A stretch of DNA of 26,911 bases from Priapulus caudatus (GCF_000485595.1 NW_014577793.1:87743-114653), one strand, 5' to 3'. Positions 10,135 to 20,066 are shown, counted from the first letter of the stretch. The notes: a model not told the origin generated them from the letters alone. A program made the numbers and translations.

Positions 10135-10465
10135 ATTTAGCATCGGTGAGCCAAGCAGGTAGCACGCCCGCACGCCCGCACGCACGCACGCCCGCACGCA
10201 CGCACGGCAGCGGAAGGATATCACAGCGGAGGCTGCTGGCGCGTGCGCGCACGAAGTAAAAACCCATCATCCTCACCGCGGAAGTAATCGCGATGAAAGA
10301 AAGGCCGTTCGATTAGTGACGGATTCGCGGAATTATTATTCAAATACGACGGTGGCTGTAATTACGCCGACGTTTTGATCAGTTGCTATCGTCTGCTGAG
10401 AGTGCGGCGCGGGAGCGCAATCATTCTCTAGTTCTCCGTTTAGCATCGCGAGAGAATAATGCGTG

Positions 10466-10550
10466 TGTGCGAAAGAAAGAGAAAGAGAAGGAGAGAGAGG
10501 GAGAAGAGAGAGAGGAGAGAGAGAGAGCGAGCGAGAGAGAGAGATGAGAG

Positions 10551-10590
<40 letters not shown>

Positions 10591-10704
10591 GGAGAGAGAG
10601 AGAGATGAGAGAGAGAGAGAAGAGAGAGAGAGAGAGGGAGAGAGAGGGAGAGCGAGAGAGAGAGACGAGAGAAGAGAGAGGCGAGGCGAGAGAGAGAGAG
10701 AGCG

Positions 10705-10791
<87 letters not shown>

Positions 10792-11000
10792 GCGAAAGAA
10801 AGAGAGATAGAGGGAGAGAGAGGGAGAGAGAGGGAGTAAGGGAGAGCGAGAAGGTTCCCAAAGAGCGGGAGGGAGAGAGAGAGACAGTGAGAGAAACAAG
10901 TGAGAGATAGAGAGAGAAAGGGGGAGAGAGAGAGGAACGAGAGGGTGAGCGCGGGGGGGGGAGGGGAGCAGGAAGAAGAGAGAGACAGAGAGAGAGTAAC

Positions 11001-11038
<38 letters not shown>

Positions 11039-11082
11039 GGGGAGGGAGAGAGAAAGAGAGGGGAGAGGGAGAGAGGAAGAGA

Positions 11083-11140
<58 letters not shown>

Positions 11141-11170
11141 GCGGCGAAGAGAGAGAGAAAGGGAGAGAGC
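10466..11170. repeat. Long GA microsatellite
   Basis: About 700 bp of near-pure (GA)n with GGA and GAAA interruptions. Such polypurine mirror sequence can form triplex DNA. The 305-codon Ser/Leu frame on the minus strand is a repeat translation. Confidence 0.97.
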
Positions 11171-11689
11171 GAGAGGCTCGACGATTCAGAAATCACAAAC
11201 AATAACATCCACCCACTCGCATACATACGCGCCCACCCATACACACACTGCAACCGTCAGATCGACCGCTTGACGGTGACGGCTTACGGCACAGGGAGAA
11301 AGAGAGAGAGATGGGAGGCGATTCCTCTCGCTCGTCCACAGACACCAGCAATTAACCCCGACAGTGCGATACGACGCCACCGAAGCTCACAGACCGTGAG
11401 TGAAGCTCACAGTAGGGCTTCACCAGCAGTAGGGCTTCACCACGCCTCTGTCGTCCAGCCGTCGTTATTCCGCTCGCGGCTTACACGGTCGGCGCGCGCC
11501 CTCATCCGGGGATTAACGAGCCGACGAGATTGCTGGCGGCGTCGTCGGCTGGGATTGCGTGGCGTGGTGTGGTGGTGGCAGGTAGCTGCGGGCCGGCTAG
11601 CGGAGGTTTACGGCGTAGAGTCTAGCTTAACGGCCCGATGTCGTGTGAATGCGAGTTCTGGATGGTTGGCTGAGGTCGTGGTGTTAGAC

Positions 11690-11960
11690 ACGGTGTGGAT
11701 AGCGGTGGGAGGAGGCGGTAAGGGGGCGGCGGCAGGAGCGGTGGGAGGAGGCGGTAAGGAAGAGGGAAGGGAGGGAGGCGAGAGGGAGAGAGAGGGGTGA
11801 GGGAGGGAGAGGGAGAGAGAGGGGAGGGAGGGGAATGGAGGAGGTGGAGGAGGGAAAGAGGTGGGGAGGGAGGGGGAGGGGAAGGAGAGAAACGGGGAGG
11901 CGAAGGGACGAGGAGAGAGGGGAGGAGGGAGGGGAAGGAGGGGGAAGGAGGGGGGGTCTC
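11690..11960. repeat. G-rich GGA/GGC block
   Basis: Repeated GTGGGAGGAGGCGGTAAG units (11705 and 11740) pass into GGGAGGGGA runs. Many G runs of three or more make the plus strand a candidate for G-quadruplexes. The sense RNA would be C-rich. Confidence 0.85.
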
Positions 11961-11964
11961 TTTC

Positions 11965-12270
11965 TCACACGCACACCACACTCCACAGCAACCACACACC
12001 ACACGCGCCAACCGACACGCACACGCCGACATGGCACGACAGCACGCGCACGCAGGCGCCGGGCCGCACGCGCGACAGCGCGACGCTGCACGCGGCACGC
12101 GCAACGCAGCGACACACACACACACGACACACGCACACACAACATACACAGCGCACACACACACACACAGCATCACACACATCACACCCACACACACGCA
12201 CACGCACAGCGCGCTCGTCGCACCACAACACACACACACACACCGCCCACACACACACAACACAGTCACT
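11965..12270. repeat. CA-rich tract abutting the Ig9 first-half exon
   Basis: CA repeat with CG-rich interruptions. On the sense strand it is UG-rich RNA that begins within about 10 nt of the donor of exon 12274-12429. Confidence 0.95.
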
Positions 12271-12273
12271 CAC

Positions 12274-12429
12274 CGTGAGTCGTGTAGCGGTGTCGCAGGG
12301 CGTTGCTCGTCGATAATCGCACACGATGGCCGCATAGGCGTGTCGCCTCTAGCAATGCACTGCAGCGACGCACTGCCTCTCCCAGCCGTACCGTCACCTC
12401 TTCCGTTTCCGTGTCAAACGTCGCCGGAA
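12274..12429 (-). CDS. Dscam: Dscam Ig9 first-half exon, one net frame break
   Basis: A 156-nt exon with acceptor GGATTCTAG and donor GTGAGTG. Joined to Ig8 it starts V-PATFDTETEEVTVRLGEAV in phase 1. From about the middle the coherent frame is SLQCIARGDTPMR, with the first Ig Cys, ending in phase 2 as the next exon requires. So one net indel lies near the GTGCGTCGCTG stretch. The start resembles VPAxI of DSCAM Ig9, and CIARGDTPM resembles its C-x-A-x-G-E-K-P-I. The core Trp expected about ten residues after the Cys is not readable; two compensating indels could hide it. There is only one copy in the window. Confidence 0.72.
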
Positions 12430-12544
12430 CTAGAATCCATCGACAAAATGACAAATACCGGCCGTCAAGGTTACGTGCGGATTATGCCCCTCCCATCTCC
12501 CGCTAACTACATCTGCCACCAACAAGCAGCAGCTAGAGCGAAGT

Positions 12545-12678
12545 AGGGAAAGAGAGCGGGCGAGAGAGTGAAGAGAAAAGAGCGAGAGAGACAGAGAAAG
12601 AGAGAGATTGAGGGGGAGAGCGAGAGAGACAGAGAGAGAGAGAGAGAGATCAGAGAGAGAGAGAGAGAGGCGAGAGCC

Positions 12679-12732
<54 letters not shown>

Positions 12733-12969
12733 AGAGGAAGAGAGAGAGCGCGAGAAGAGAGAGAGAGAGAAGAGAGACGAGAGAGTGAGAGATTGAGGGG
12801 GAGAGGCGAGAGAAGTGAGAGATTCAGGGGGGGGAGAGTGAAAGCGAGCGAGCGAGAGAGAGAGACGAGAGAAAGAGAGATAGCGGCGCGCTGAGGGAGA
12901 AATGAGAGACAGAGACAGAGACAGAGACAAGAGAGAGAGAAGAGAGAGAGAGAGAGAAGCGAGAAAAAT

Positions 12970-13007
<38 letters not shown>

Positions 13008-13015
13008 AAGAGAGG

Positions 13016-13052
<37 letters not shown>

Positions 13053-13053
13053 A

Positions 13054-13084
<31 letters not shown>

Positions 13085-13085
13085 A
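12545..13085. repeat. GA microsatellite upstream of the Ig9 exon (sense)
   Basis: (GA)n with variants. On the sense strand it is (CU)n lying upstream of the acceptor of exon 12274-12429. Arg/Glu-rich and Ser/Leu-rich frames here are repeat translations. Confidence 0.96.
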
Positions 13086-13389
13086 ACCCAGATGTTAGTT
13101 ATTGCAGCACTAACGGTCGGCGTTAGTATACATATGTGGCTTAAGCGACGTAGCATAGTTAGTTAGTTATTTAGTTTAATTAGTCCGCCACGTTCTCTCA
13201 AGGACAACGGTAACCGAAGCCACCGTTTACTCTGCACAACAAATGCGGCCCGTGGATGGATTTGAGTAATTACTACGTAACTATGTGTTCTGATTAAGTG
13301 TATCGATACTTCCGGGGCATGGAGGGTAGCAGTAATTGCACTAGCAGTTTAGTTGTGAATAAGGGACCTTAATTATTATACGAATGCAA

Positions 13390-13529
13390 GCGCACACACA
13401 TCACAACACACACGGAACACACACACACACACACAACCCACACACGCACGAACACACACCACAACCACGAACACAACCACACACACAACGCACGAACACA
13501 CACACACACACCACACACCACACGAAGCA

Positions 13530-13560
<31 letters not shown>

Positions 13561-13721
13561 CACGCGGCGGCGCGAGCGCCCAGCCAGGCACGCACGCACG
13601 CACAAACAACACACAACACACACACAAACACACACACACGCACACACACACACGAAACACACACACCGCCCACCACGCACGAACACACACACACACACAC
13701 AACACACACAACACACACACA

Positions 13722-13752
<31 letters not shown>

Positions 13753-14332
13753 GCAAACGCACGAACCCCCCCAGCACACGCACACGCGCGCCCGAGCGGC
13801 GCAGGGCAGCCGCTACGGCATTACGGCGCCACAAACACACAGCACAGCACACGACACAACGAGCGACCCACCAAGTTCGCCACACACTACAAGCACAGCA
13901 CACCACACACGTAACACCACACACACAGCTACATACGCCCGAACACACCACACACACAACACGACACACACACGACAGCACAGCACAGCACCACACGTGG
14001 GCGGCAGCGCGCAGCGTAACACCAGCACCGCGCAGGCACGCACTGCACGCACAAACACACACACACACAGCACGCACAAGGAACACAGGCACGCACGAAC
14101 ACATCCCGACACCGCACAACATGCGTCACACACCTGCACACACCAGCAGACACACAACACGCAGCGAACACACACACACACAACCCACACACAGCACACG
14201 GGCGCGCGCGCGCGCGCCGCACACAGCCAGCGAAGCAGCACAGCACACGCATGGCACGGCACGCAGGCGCACCAACCCACCAACACCACACAGCACGACA
14301 CACACCTCCCTCACCACACACACACACATAAG
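13390..14332. repeat. CA tract with CG runs
   Basis: Almost 1 kb of CA repeat with CACG and CAGC variants and two alternating GC runs (about 13738-13753 and 14198-14215) able to adopt Z-DNA. Cys-rich minus-strand frames in it are artefacts. Confidence 0.96.
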
Positions 14333-14341
14333 CAGATCACA

Positions 14342-14357
14342 GCATAGCATGCTATGC
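14342..14357. other. 16-bp perfect palindrome at a homology breakpoint
   Basis: GCATAGCATGCTATGC reads the same on both strands. It lies between the end of the CA tract and the point where similarity to copy 1 resumes (CAATTTCT at about 14362, matching about 4057). Confidence 0.85.
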
Positions 14358-14588
14358 ATCGCAATTTCTTAACAAGATATATACCAACGCGCTCCTGAGA
14401 CAATCATTTATAGTTATAAATGTATTCGAATGCTAAATTAATTGAGGCCTAATTCATGCACCGGAATAATAGTTTTTTAATCAGAAGTTGCCCAGAAAAA
14501 CGAACCGAGTAGTTGATATAACGAACAAAAGCTTGCTAAATTCAACTACAAAACATGCGCATTAATGTTGCTTCGCAATCTTTGCTAT

Positions 14589-14756
14589 TGCGCACATACA
14601 CACACGCACGGGCACGCACGGCCTAGGTCGACGGCACGCACGACGCACGCACAGCGACGGGCACCGACCAGGCACACTACACACACTACACACACACACA
14701 ACACAACACAGCACAGCACTACACACAACATCATCATATATAATTAATATATATAT
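14589..14756. repeat. CGCA / CA / TA compound microsatellite, noisy copy
   Basis: Counterpart of 4267-4391, expanded and scrambled with GG and AGG interruptions. Confidence 0.85.
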
Positions 14757-14817
14757 GGTTATAAACTGGCTACTCAGATAGTAGCTGGTATTCAGTGTTT
14801 GAGTAGCAAGGCTGCAC

Positions 14818-15013
14818 GCGTGTACTGTGAGGAAGAACAGGCAGGACTTGAGGTGCAGATCCGCACGCCAGATTTGCTGGCACTGACATATCGGTTAGTG
14901 ACCGTGGTCACTGCTCACGTCGCCTTGTCGATCTGCCGAGGTTCGCGTTGGTGAACTGTGTGTGCGTGGGTGGACTGCAGGTGGGCTGTAGAGAAAGTGA
15001 GCTTCATCCACGC
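14818..15013 (-). pseudogene. Dscam: Dscam Ig8 second-half exon, broken copy
   Basis: Counterpart of 4449-4625, 196 nt instead of 177. Many single-base insertions break the frame, and the strand carrying Tyr-x-Cys is only recognisable in the DNA alignment. The net excess of about 19 nt within 177 nt is insertion-biased, unlike the net-short broken exons of copy 1. Confidence 0.8.
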
Positions 15014-15983
15014 CTAGCGGGAGAATAAATACGTCATGCTTTAGACTCTCTTTTTCTCTCGTTACGAATTCTGTCCTGGTATGCTACGAAGAAGCAAATG
15101 ATTGTAATTTTATCACTTTGAAAACAATTGTTTCTATAATTTTGCATTGTACTTCTCTGTGTTGTATTCACTGTGTTGTGTGTCTGTGTCTGTTGGCTAT
15201 TATTGCGTTGTTGTACAGTTTATGCTGTTGTGTGTGTGTTGTGTATGTTGTAACGCTGGTGTTGCGAGTGTGTGTAACGTCAACAACAACATCAAGAGAC
15301 TAGCCTAATATGCACGACGTGGGGGGGGGGTCGCCCATCTATGTCGTTAACTAACTTCGATGCAGAGCTGGCTGCCCTTCGTCACTGCCCGACCCACTGA
15401 CCAACGCACGACGGCGCGAGTCACAATAATCCAATCACTGCTCGTCGATATTAGCCTCTCAAAATTAAGAAGAATGCTCTCAATTTGTGTTAACGAAATC
15501 TAATCAGGCAGCGTCTCGGCTCTCATCTCGCCATCTGCGAGCGAGTTATTACAGCGTAAGTGTGTAGCAGCGGCTATTGTTAATGTGTAATTTAGGCGAC
15601 ACAGTGAAAAAGAACGCGCATTTGAATTTCTTAAAATGCGCAAAATCGGTCAATTTTTAGCGAGAGAGCGAGAGACTATATTAGGAATGCTGCAGTCCGC
15701 TGTGCCTCATTATGTCCTACAGATCCGCCGCGCTGCGTGCCTCCGGAAGATGCGTACGCCTACTGGCGGAATTGTTAGCGATACATAGGGTCGCGCGCAG
15801 CGAAAAAGTACGAAACCAACGCCAATCGTCATGGGCCGCGCTCGCTCACTGTCAAGACATGCATCGTCACGGTGCGCGCGCACTCCGAGAAACAGATAAT
15901 AGTCGCGGGCGGACTCGCAGCACTCGACTTTGGGCGCGGCGGTACATTCGGCCGCGCGACTAGTTTTCACGCTCTCTGCAAGC
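15014..15983. other. Intron within Ig8, copy 2 (noisy)
   Basis: Indel-rich counterpart of 4626-5513, including the ten-base G run at about 15321. Nothing else was seen. Confidence 0.6.
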
Positions 15984-16122
15984 CTGGTATTTTGTTACTT
16001 TTTTCCAGTTGACGGTGCCGTGGCGTGGGCGAGCCAGCGTCCGTAGCAGTCCATCCTGATGGACGGCAGCCCATAGCCACGACCAGAGCTGTCCTCGGCT
16101 CCAGCGAGCCAAGATGGCGGCA
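15984..16122 (-). pseudogene. Dscam: Dscam Ig8 first-half exon, broken copy without GT donor
   Basis: Counterpart of 5514-5636, 139 nt instead of 123. The acceptor AG is kept, but the donor that reads CCAG/GTGAGAG in the intact copy reads CCAG/GCTTGCAGAG here, so no GT remains at the exon end. Frames are broken repeatedly. Confidence 0.8.
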
Positions 16123-16469
16123 CTGGCAACCCACGTGGGCTGCGCACTACTGCGTATGAGGCCGGACGTCGCACGGAGGCGACGTAATAACGAAGTGGTT
16201 GTCCTCCTCTACTAGTAGGCTTAACAGATAATGCAATAAACATTATAACTAACTATTGAATGAGCACAAGAATATTCACAAGACGGCGCCAAATGTCTGG
16301 CCATGTGATGGGCTCCGGTGGCCAAATAACTAAATACCATCATAGCGAGAAATGATTTACCTAATCGCGCGGAAGTAACTTTAATCTTACGCTCTAACCT
16401 TACTTCCAGAGCTACGCTATAATGCTTAGCAGTTATGTAGTAGTCGTCACATAACAGTGTAACACGTAC
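16123..16469. other. Intron Ig8/Ig7, copy 2 (noisy)
   Basis: Counterpart of 5637-5968 with scattered insertions. No features were seen. Confidence 0.6.
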
Positions 16470-16669
16470 GGCGTCTACAATCAGCTGCGATGTGTAGGCT
16501 GACGCTGGCAGCCGGGCCGTTGCTAGCGCGACGTCACGTGTAGTTGCCGAGTTATGCACGGGCGTGAACCTTTAGGAATCGTGAAGGTCGACACACAACT
16601 CGCTCCGCGCCTCCAGACATTCTCCACCATCAATCCGCGAGGGATCGCCTCGCCATCCTTGACTGCCAC
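16470..16669 (-). pseudogene. Dscam: Dscam Ig7 second-half exon, broken copy
   Basis: Counterpart of 5969-6147, 200 nt instead of 179, again insertion-rich. The end YTSQLIVDAV can still be read on the minus strand but not in frame with the rest. Acceptor AG and donor GT are kept. Confidence 0.8.
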
Positions 16670-17320
16670 CTGCGTACAGAGACGATGCGATGTGGCGCAA
16701 GCCGAATGCCAATCTAAGCTCGGCGTCGCTGTTGCGTCAGCGTCAGTTACTACCGCGCGGAATGAATTGATGGCAAGAACTCAAATTGGCTTGGCGTGCC
16801 TGCTGTAAACTGCGTCACGGAGAAACATCGCAAGATAGTCGCGTCAAGTATAGCGTCAAGTGATAGCGTCAGGCAGGGCTCAGGCCTCATCAAGCTGTTG
16901 ATTACAGTTTGGCGTCCAGGGAACGTACCACATGCACCACTCCAATTATCAAGATCAAGATAATAATAAAACATGTGAAAATCTGCAGTAATCGGAAATA
17001 TCGCTGCAATAGACCTCAGCCATGACGTCATAAAGCCATAACTGCGCTACATACAACGCTAGATTCTGCTAGTGAATGAAGAGTCGGGGTTCCAATAACA
17101 TAATACGCCCCATAACTTACTATTCAATATAATATATATATAATCACTTAAGGTTCGGAAGGAAATACTGTGTTTTTGTAAGGGAAAGCAGACGGGTGGT
17201 TGGCGGTCCGCTAGGGGGCGCGCTCGGCCATCGGTTAAGTGCGCGCGTCAATAGTTGTGACATGTTGCTGCGTTTGTAGAGCTGATTGTCGTGACAGCGC
17301 AACATCATCCTATCATCGCC

Positions 17321-17581
17321 ATGAAACAAATAGCGAGACGGGACGAGCGGCAGCCGGCAGGGCAGGCAGCAGCAGCGGCAGCAGCAGCGGCAGAGTCCAA
17401 CCACGGCCACCACCACGGTTCGTTGTCTCCTCCCCCACCCTCGTTACCACGAAGTGTTCGAAATCTCCAAAAGCAATTCCATCTGATTCCGCTGGAAATT
17501 CGAGAGGAATATTTTCCCGAGGAAGAAAAAACGCGCGTGTGTATCGCTCGAGTTCGTATTAAAGCATTTGTAGAGATATAG
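17321..17581 (+). CDS. Doubtful 86-codon open frame with poly-Ala
   Basis: The ATG has a fair context (ATCGCC before it) and the frame ends in TAG. The product has a run of nine Ala from a GCA/GCG repeat, a His/Pro-rich middle, and a charged C-terminal part starting near SVRNLQKQFHLIP. No family is recognised. It lies antisense in the intron of the Dscam gene, just outside the duplication. A repeat-rich opposite frame is also open, which lowers the weight of the open frame. It may be chance, an exon of an antisense gene or nothing. Confidence 0.15.
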   Translation: MKQIARRDERQPAGQAAAAAAAAAESNHGHHHGSLSPPPPSLPRSVRNLQKQFHLIPLEIREEYFPEEEKTRVCIARVRIKAFVEI

Positions 17582-18607
17582 GAGATATAGAGAGGAGAGA
17601 GGGCGAGAGTGCGCGCGTGTGTGAGCGATTTTATTGGGAAGATACACAGCATGCCGTCTCCGTTACAATTTATATACACGCAGTGCATTACAGAGTTTTA
17701 TACGGGAACCACTCGAGGGGAGGGTGGTTTATCGGACGGGACAGTTGTACTAGATAAGGGAGAAGGATAGAGTATAGAAATGCTATATACGGTATTCTCT
17801 GCCTAACTCGACTCGCATCACGTGACGGGCAGTGAGTGACGTCACGAGTGGTATTTCCATAAATGGCAGCAGCGGTAATTTTGTTTCCTGTTTTCAGCGC
17901 AGCAACTATAAAACTCATCGTCAGAAAAGCAGAGAGTGAAGCTAAAATGAGAATAGCCGCGCTCTAAAGAATTCTCTACGTCACATCATTGTGACACCTT
18001 TCATTTATTTCCGTTATCTTTCACGTTAACATTTGATCTTTACCGTAGATGTTTAACCCTTTGCCTTTACCGTAACTCGTTTTCCGTGATCCCTCGGTTT
18101 TACACGTAAAACGTTGGATTACTCGGCGATTTCGGTAAATGCTTGCCTGCTAGGAAATAATCTTATCAGAAAACAGTGATCGTTCCGTAAAGGTCGTGGA
18201 GCCATTACCTCTTATAACGAGATTTCCCCTTTTATCGTTTCGTTCTACGCCGCTAGAGAAAAACATCGCTGGAGAGCCAAGCGATCACCACATGACCTTG
18301 CGTAACAGCTCCCACGTACATTGTCCGCGCATGCGCACACCTACTGCGACCGCAGCGCCCCGAGGCGGGTAACACGTGATTGCGGATTTGGAACAGGCTG
18401 ATGTCGTCATCAGTGTAATTATCAAACTTTGTCGTCTGTGCCGTTGCTAAGCTACCAGTGCAGCCGCTCTCACACGAATAGATTTACGAGATGGGTTTAG
18501 ATACCGGGGTTTTGCCGGGGGCAATTGTGACCGTTCACCGGTGCAGTTCAACGGACGACCAATACGCCTGGTGACCGGTAATGACGTTTGCTCGCCGACA
18601 GAGCAGG

Positions 18608-18608
<1 letters not shown>

Positions 18609-18660
<52 letters not shown>

Positions 18661-18714
18661 TGTGTGTGTGCATGTGCGTGTGTGTGCGTGCGTGTGCACG
18701 TGCGTGTGAGCGCG
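18609..18714. repeat. GT microsatellite
   Basis: Pure (GT)n, then GTGC/GTGT variants. It is CA-rich on the gene's sense strand, the opposite orientation to the tracts left of 14.4 kb. Confidence 0.97.
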
Positions 18715-19333
18715 GGAGACAGCGGGCGGAGATGAGACTGGATGTTTCGTCTGCGCCGTCACTGATTCCCGCCTGCCGCCGCCTCGCTGGCCCGCCGGCG
18801 TTCATTCAGCACGAGTAAAGAGTTAGTCGTTAGTGTTTCGTGCTAGATCTGCGACTATCGAAGCTGTTAGAGTGGCGTGTTAATGAAATGGTCTGTTGGC
18901 AGAATTGAAAAGATGGCGGCCTTTAAAAGCTTCTGCTGTGATGAATTATAGCATCGGGCTTCAGCCGTAAATTCTCGCACGTGGCGTGACGTCATGGTGG
19001 CGGCGATAAGGACGGAGGTCGGAGATTCGGAACTTAATAGCTTTAACGGTTAATCATCATCATTAAGATAATTATGTCTGCTTGTGTGGCATAGTAAAGT
19101 AGTATGTAATAAATTGTCATCAGGGTACATTATTACCCCCCCACAACATTACCAACACTAACCACCTTAACCCGCCAACCCTATACCTCGGGTGTATTAT
19201 CATGCGATATGTCAGTCTTCGTTACTTTTGTTGGTTACGTAACAGTCGTACTTGGTCAGTGCGAATCTGAGGTTCGTGGTTTCAGCGCTGGCCAATAACG
19301 ATACACATACGTGCATAACCTTAAGCAAAATTC

Positions 19334-19445
19334 TTACCCTAAACCTATCCTCATCCCTAACTCTAACCCTGACCCTAACCCTAACCCTGACCCTAACCAA
19401 ATCCCTAATTCTAACCCTAACCCTAACCATATCCCTAACTCTAAT
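19334..19445. repeat. Interstitial telomere-like (CCCTAA)n repeat
   Basis: About 110 bp of degenerate CCCTAA/CCCTGA/CCCTAT hexamers, the C-rich strand of TTAGGG-type telomere DNA. Variants at many units indicate an old internal array and not a chromosome end. It borders an AT-rich island. Confidence 0.88.
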
Positions 19446-19790
19446 CGTGAAATATTTTTTTCAAAAAAATGATCTACAATGTTTATTTTTGATCGGTATA
19501 AGCAAAAATGTCTTAATTCAATTAAAACACCTGCTTAACAATTGAATGATTATAAGAAGTGTCGGCATATAATATCATGCAATGATATTAGTTTTCAGCC
19601 CTTATTTTAGACATTCTCAGGAAATTTTAATCGCATGATATCTCGATTTATAATGGTCATAAAATATTCATTTTTCAACCAATTTTTAATATCAATATAA
19701 CAATAGAAAGCTATGAATCTCAGGTATCTGAATATGTATTCAACCTAAAATGTCAAGTGACTCATTTTTCGCTATCACCGGTCACAAATG
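19446..19790. other. AT-rich island with an inverted repeat
   Basis: Visibly poorer in G+C than its surroundings. It contains a perfect 9-bp inverted repeat with a 3-bp loop at 19570-19590 (TAATATCAT, GCA, ATGATATTA). It starts exactly where the telomere-like array ends, which suggests an inserted or differently evolving segment. No coding frame is recognised. Confidence 0.55.
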
Positions 19791-20066
19791 AGCTCTCCAA
19801 GGGCAGAATACGCGCACGTCTCTCCTTCCTTGTCTCTAGACTCACGAATCCGTTTGCTTCGTGACTGTCACACGGATGAGATAACTAGCAGTAATATCTT
19901 TGCGCTATGAGCGACAGACGACCCTCACCCTTGTCTCCGGTGACAGACGACGAGAGACGGGAGTGACGCACGCGTTGTTAGGCAGACGACCTGCGCGTGA
20001 CGTCAGCAAAACATCATCCGGACGTGAGCTCGCTCTCACGTCCGCGACTGATGCGATATGGCCGCA

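Larger units (their letters stand above)
9567..12273. other. Intron within Ig9, copy 2, mostly microsatellite
   Basis: Links the two Ig9 exons. It contains GA tracts at 9790-10134 and 10466-11170, CGCA/CGCC repeats at 10150-10207, a short unique patch at about 11170-11690, a G-rich block and a CA tract. The unique patch includes a 17-bp AGTAGGGCTTCACCA-type repeat near 11410-11445. No further exon was found. Confidence 0.6.
12430..14817. other. Intron Ig9/Ig8, copy 2
   Basis: Large intron made of a GA tract (12545-13085), about 300 bp of unique AT-rich sequence (13086-13385) without features, a CA/CG tract (13390-14332), a palindrome (14342-14357), and then sequence matching copy 1 from about 4050. 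No exon was found. Confidence 0.6.
6561..17106. repeat. Intragenic tandem duplication, copy 2
   Basis: Second and longer copy. The left part, 6561 to about 10134, is clean with intact FN1 and Ig9 second-half exons. It is followed by 4.2 kb of microsatellite DNA with the Ig9 first-half exon, absent from copy 1. The right part, about 14358-17106, is indel-rich, and its Ig8 and Ig7 exons are 10 to 13 percent longer than the intact ones and out of frame. Confidence 0.9.

Noticed and set aside
10336-11253. 305-codon Ser/Leu-rich minus-strand frame resembling a membrane protein
   Set aside because: It is a translation of the (GA)n microsatellite; opposite Arg/Glu frames are equally open.
11622-12546. 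Overlapping long frames on both strands around 11.6-12.5 kb
   Set aside because: They arise from G-rich and CA repeats. The only real coding signal there is the Ig9 exon 12274-12429, in another frame arrangement.
13376-14327. Long Cys/Val and Thr/His frames
   Set aside because: They come from the CA/CG repeat tract and have no conserved residues.
16554-16808. 84-codon plus-strand frame over the Ig7 exon duplicate
   Set aside because: It is the antisense shadow of the Ig7 second-half exon, kept open by chance.
19334-19445. Chromosome end
   Set aside because: The array is short, degenerate and flanked by gene sequence on both sides, so it is interstitial.
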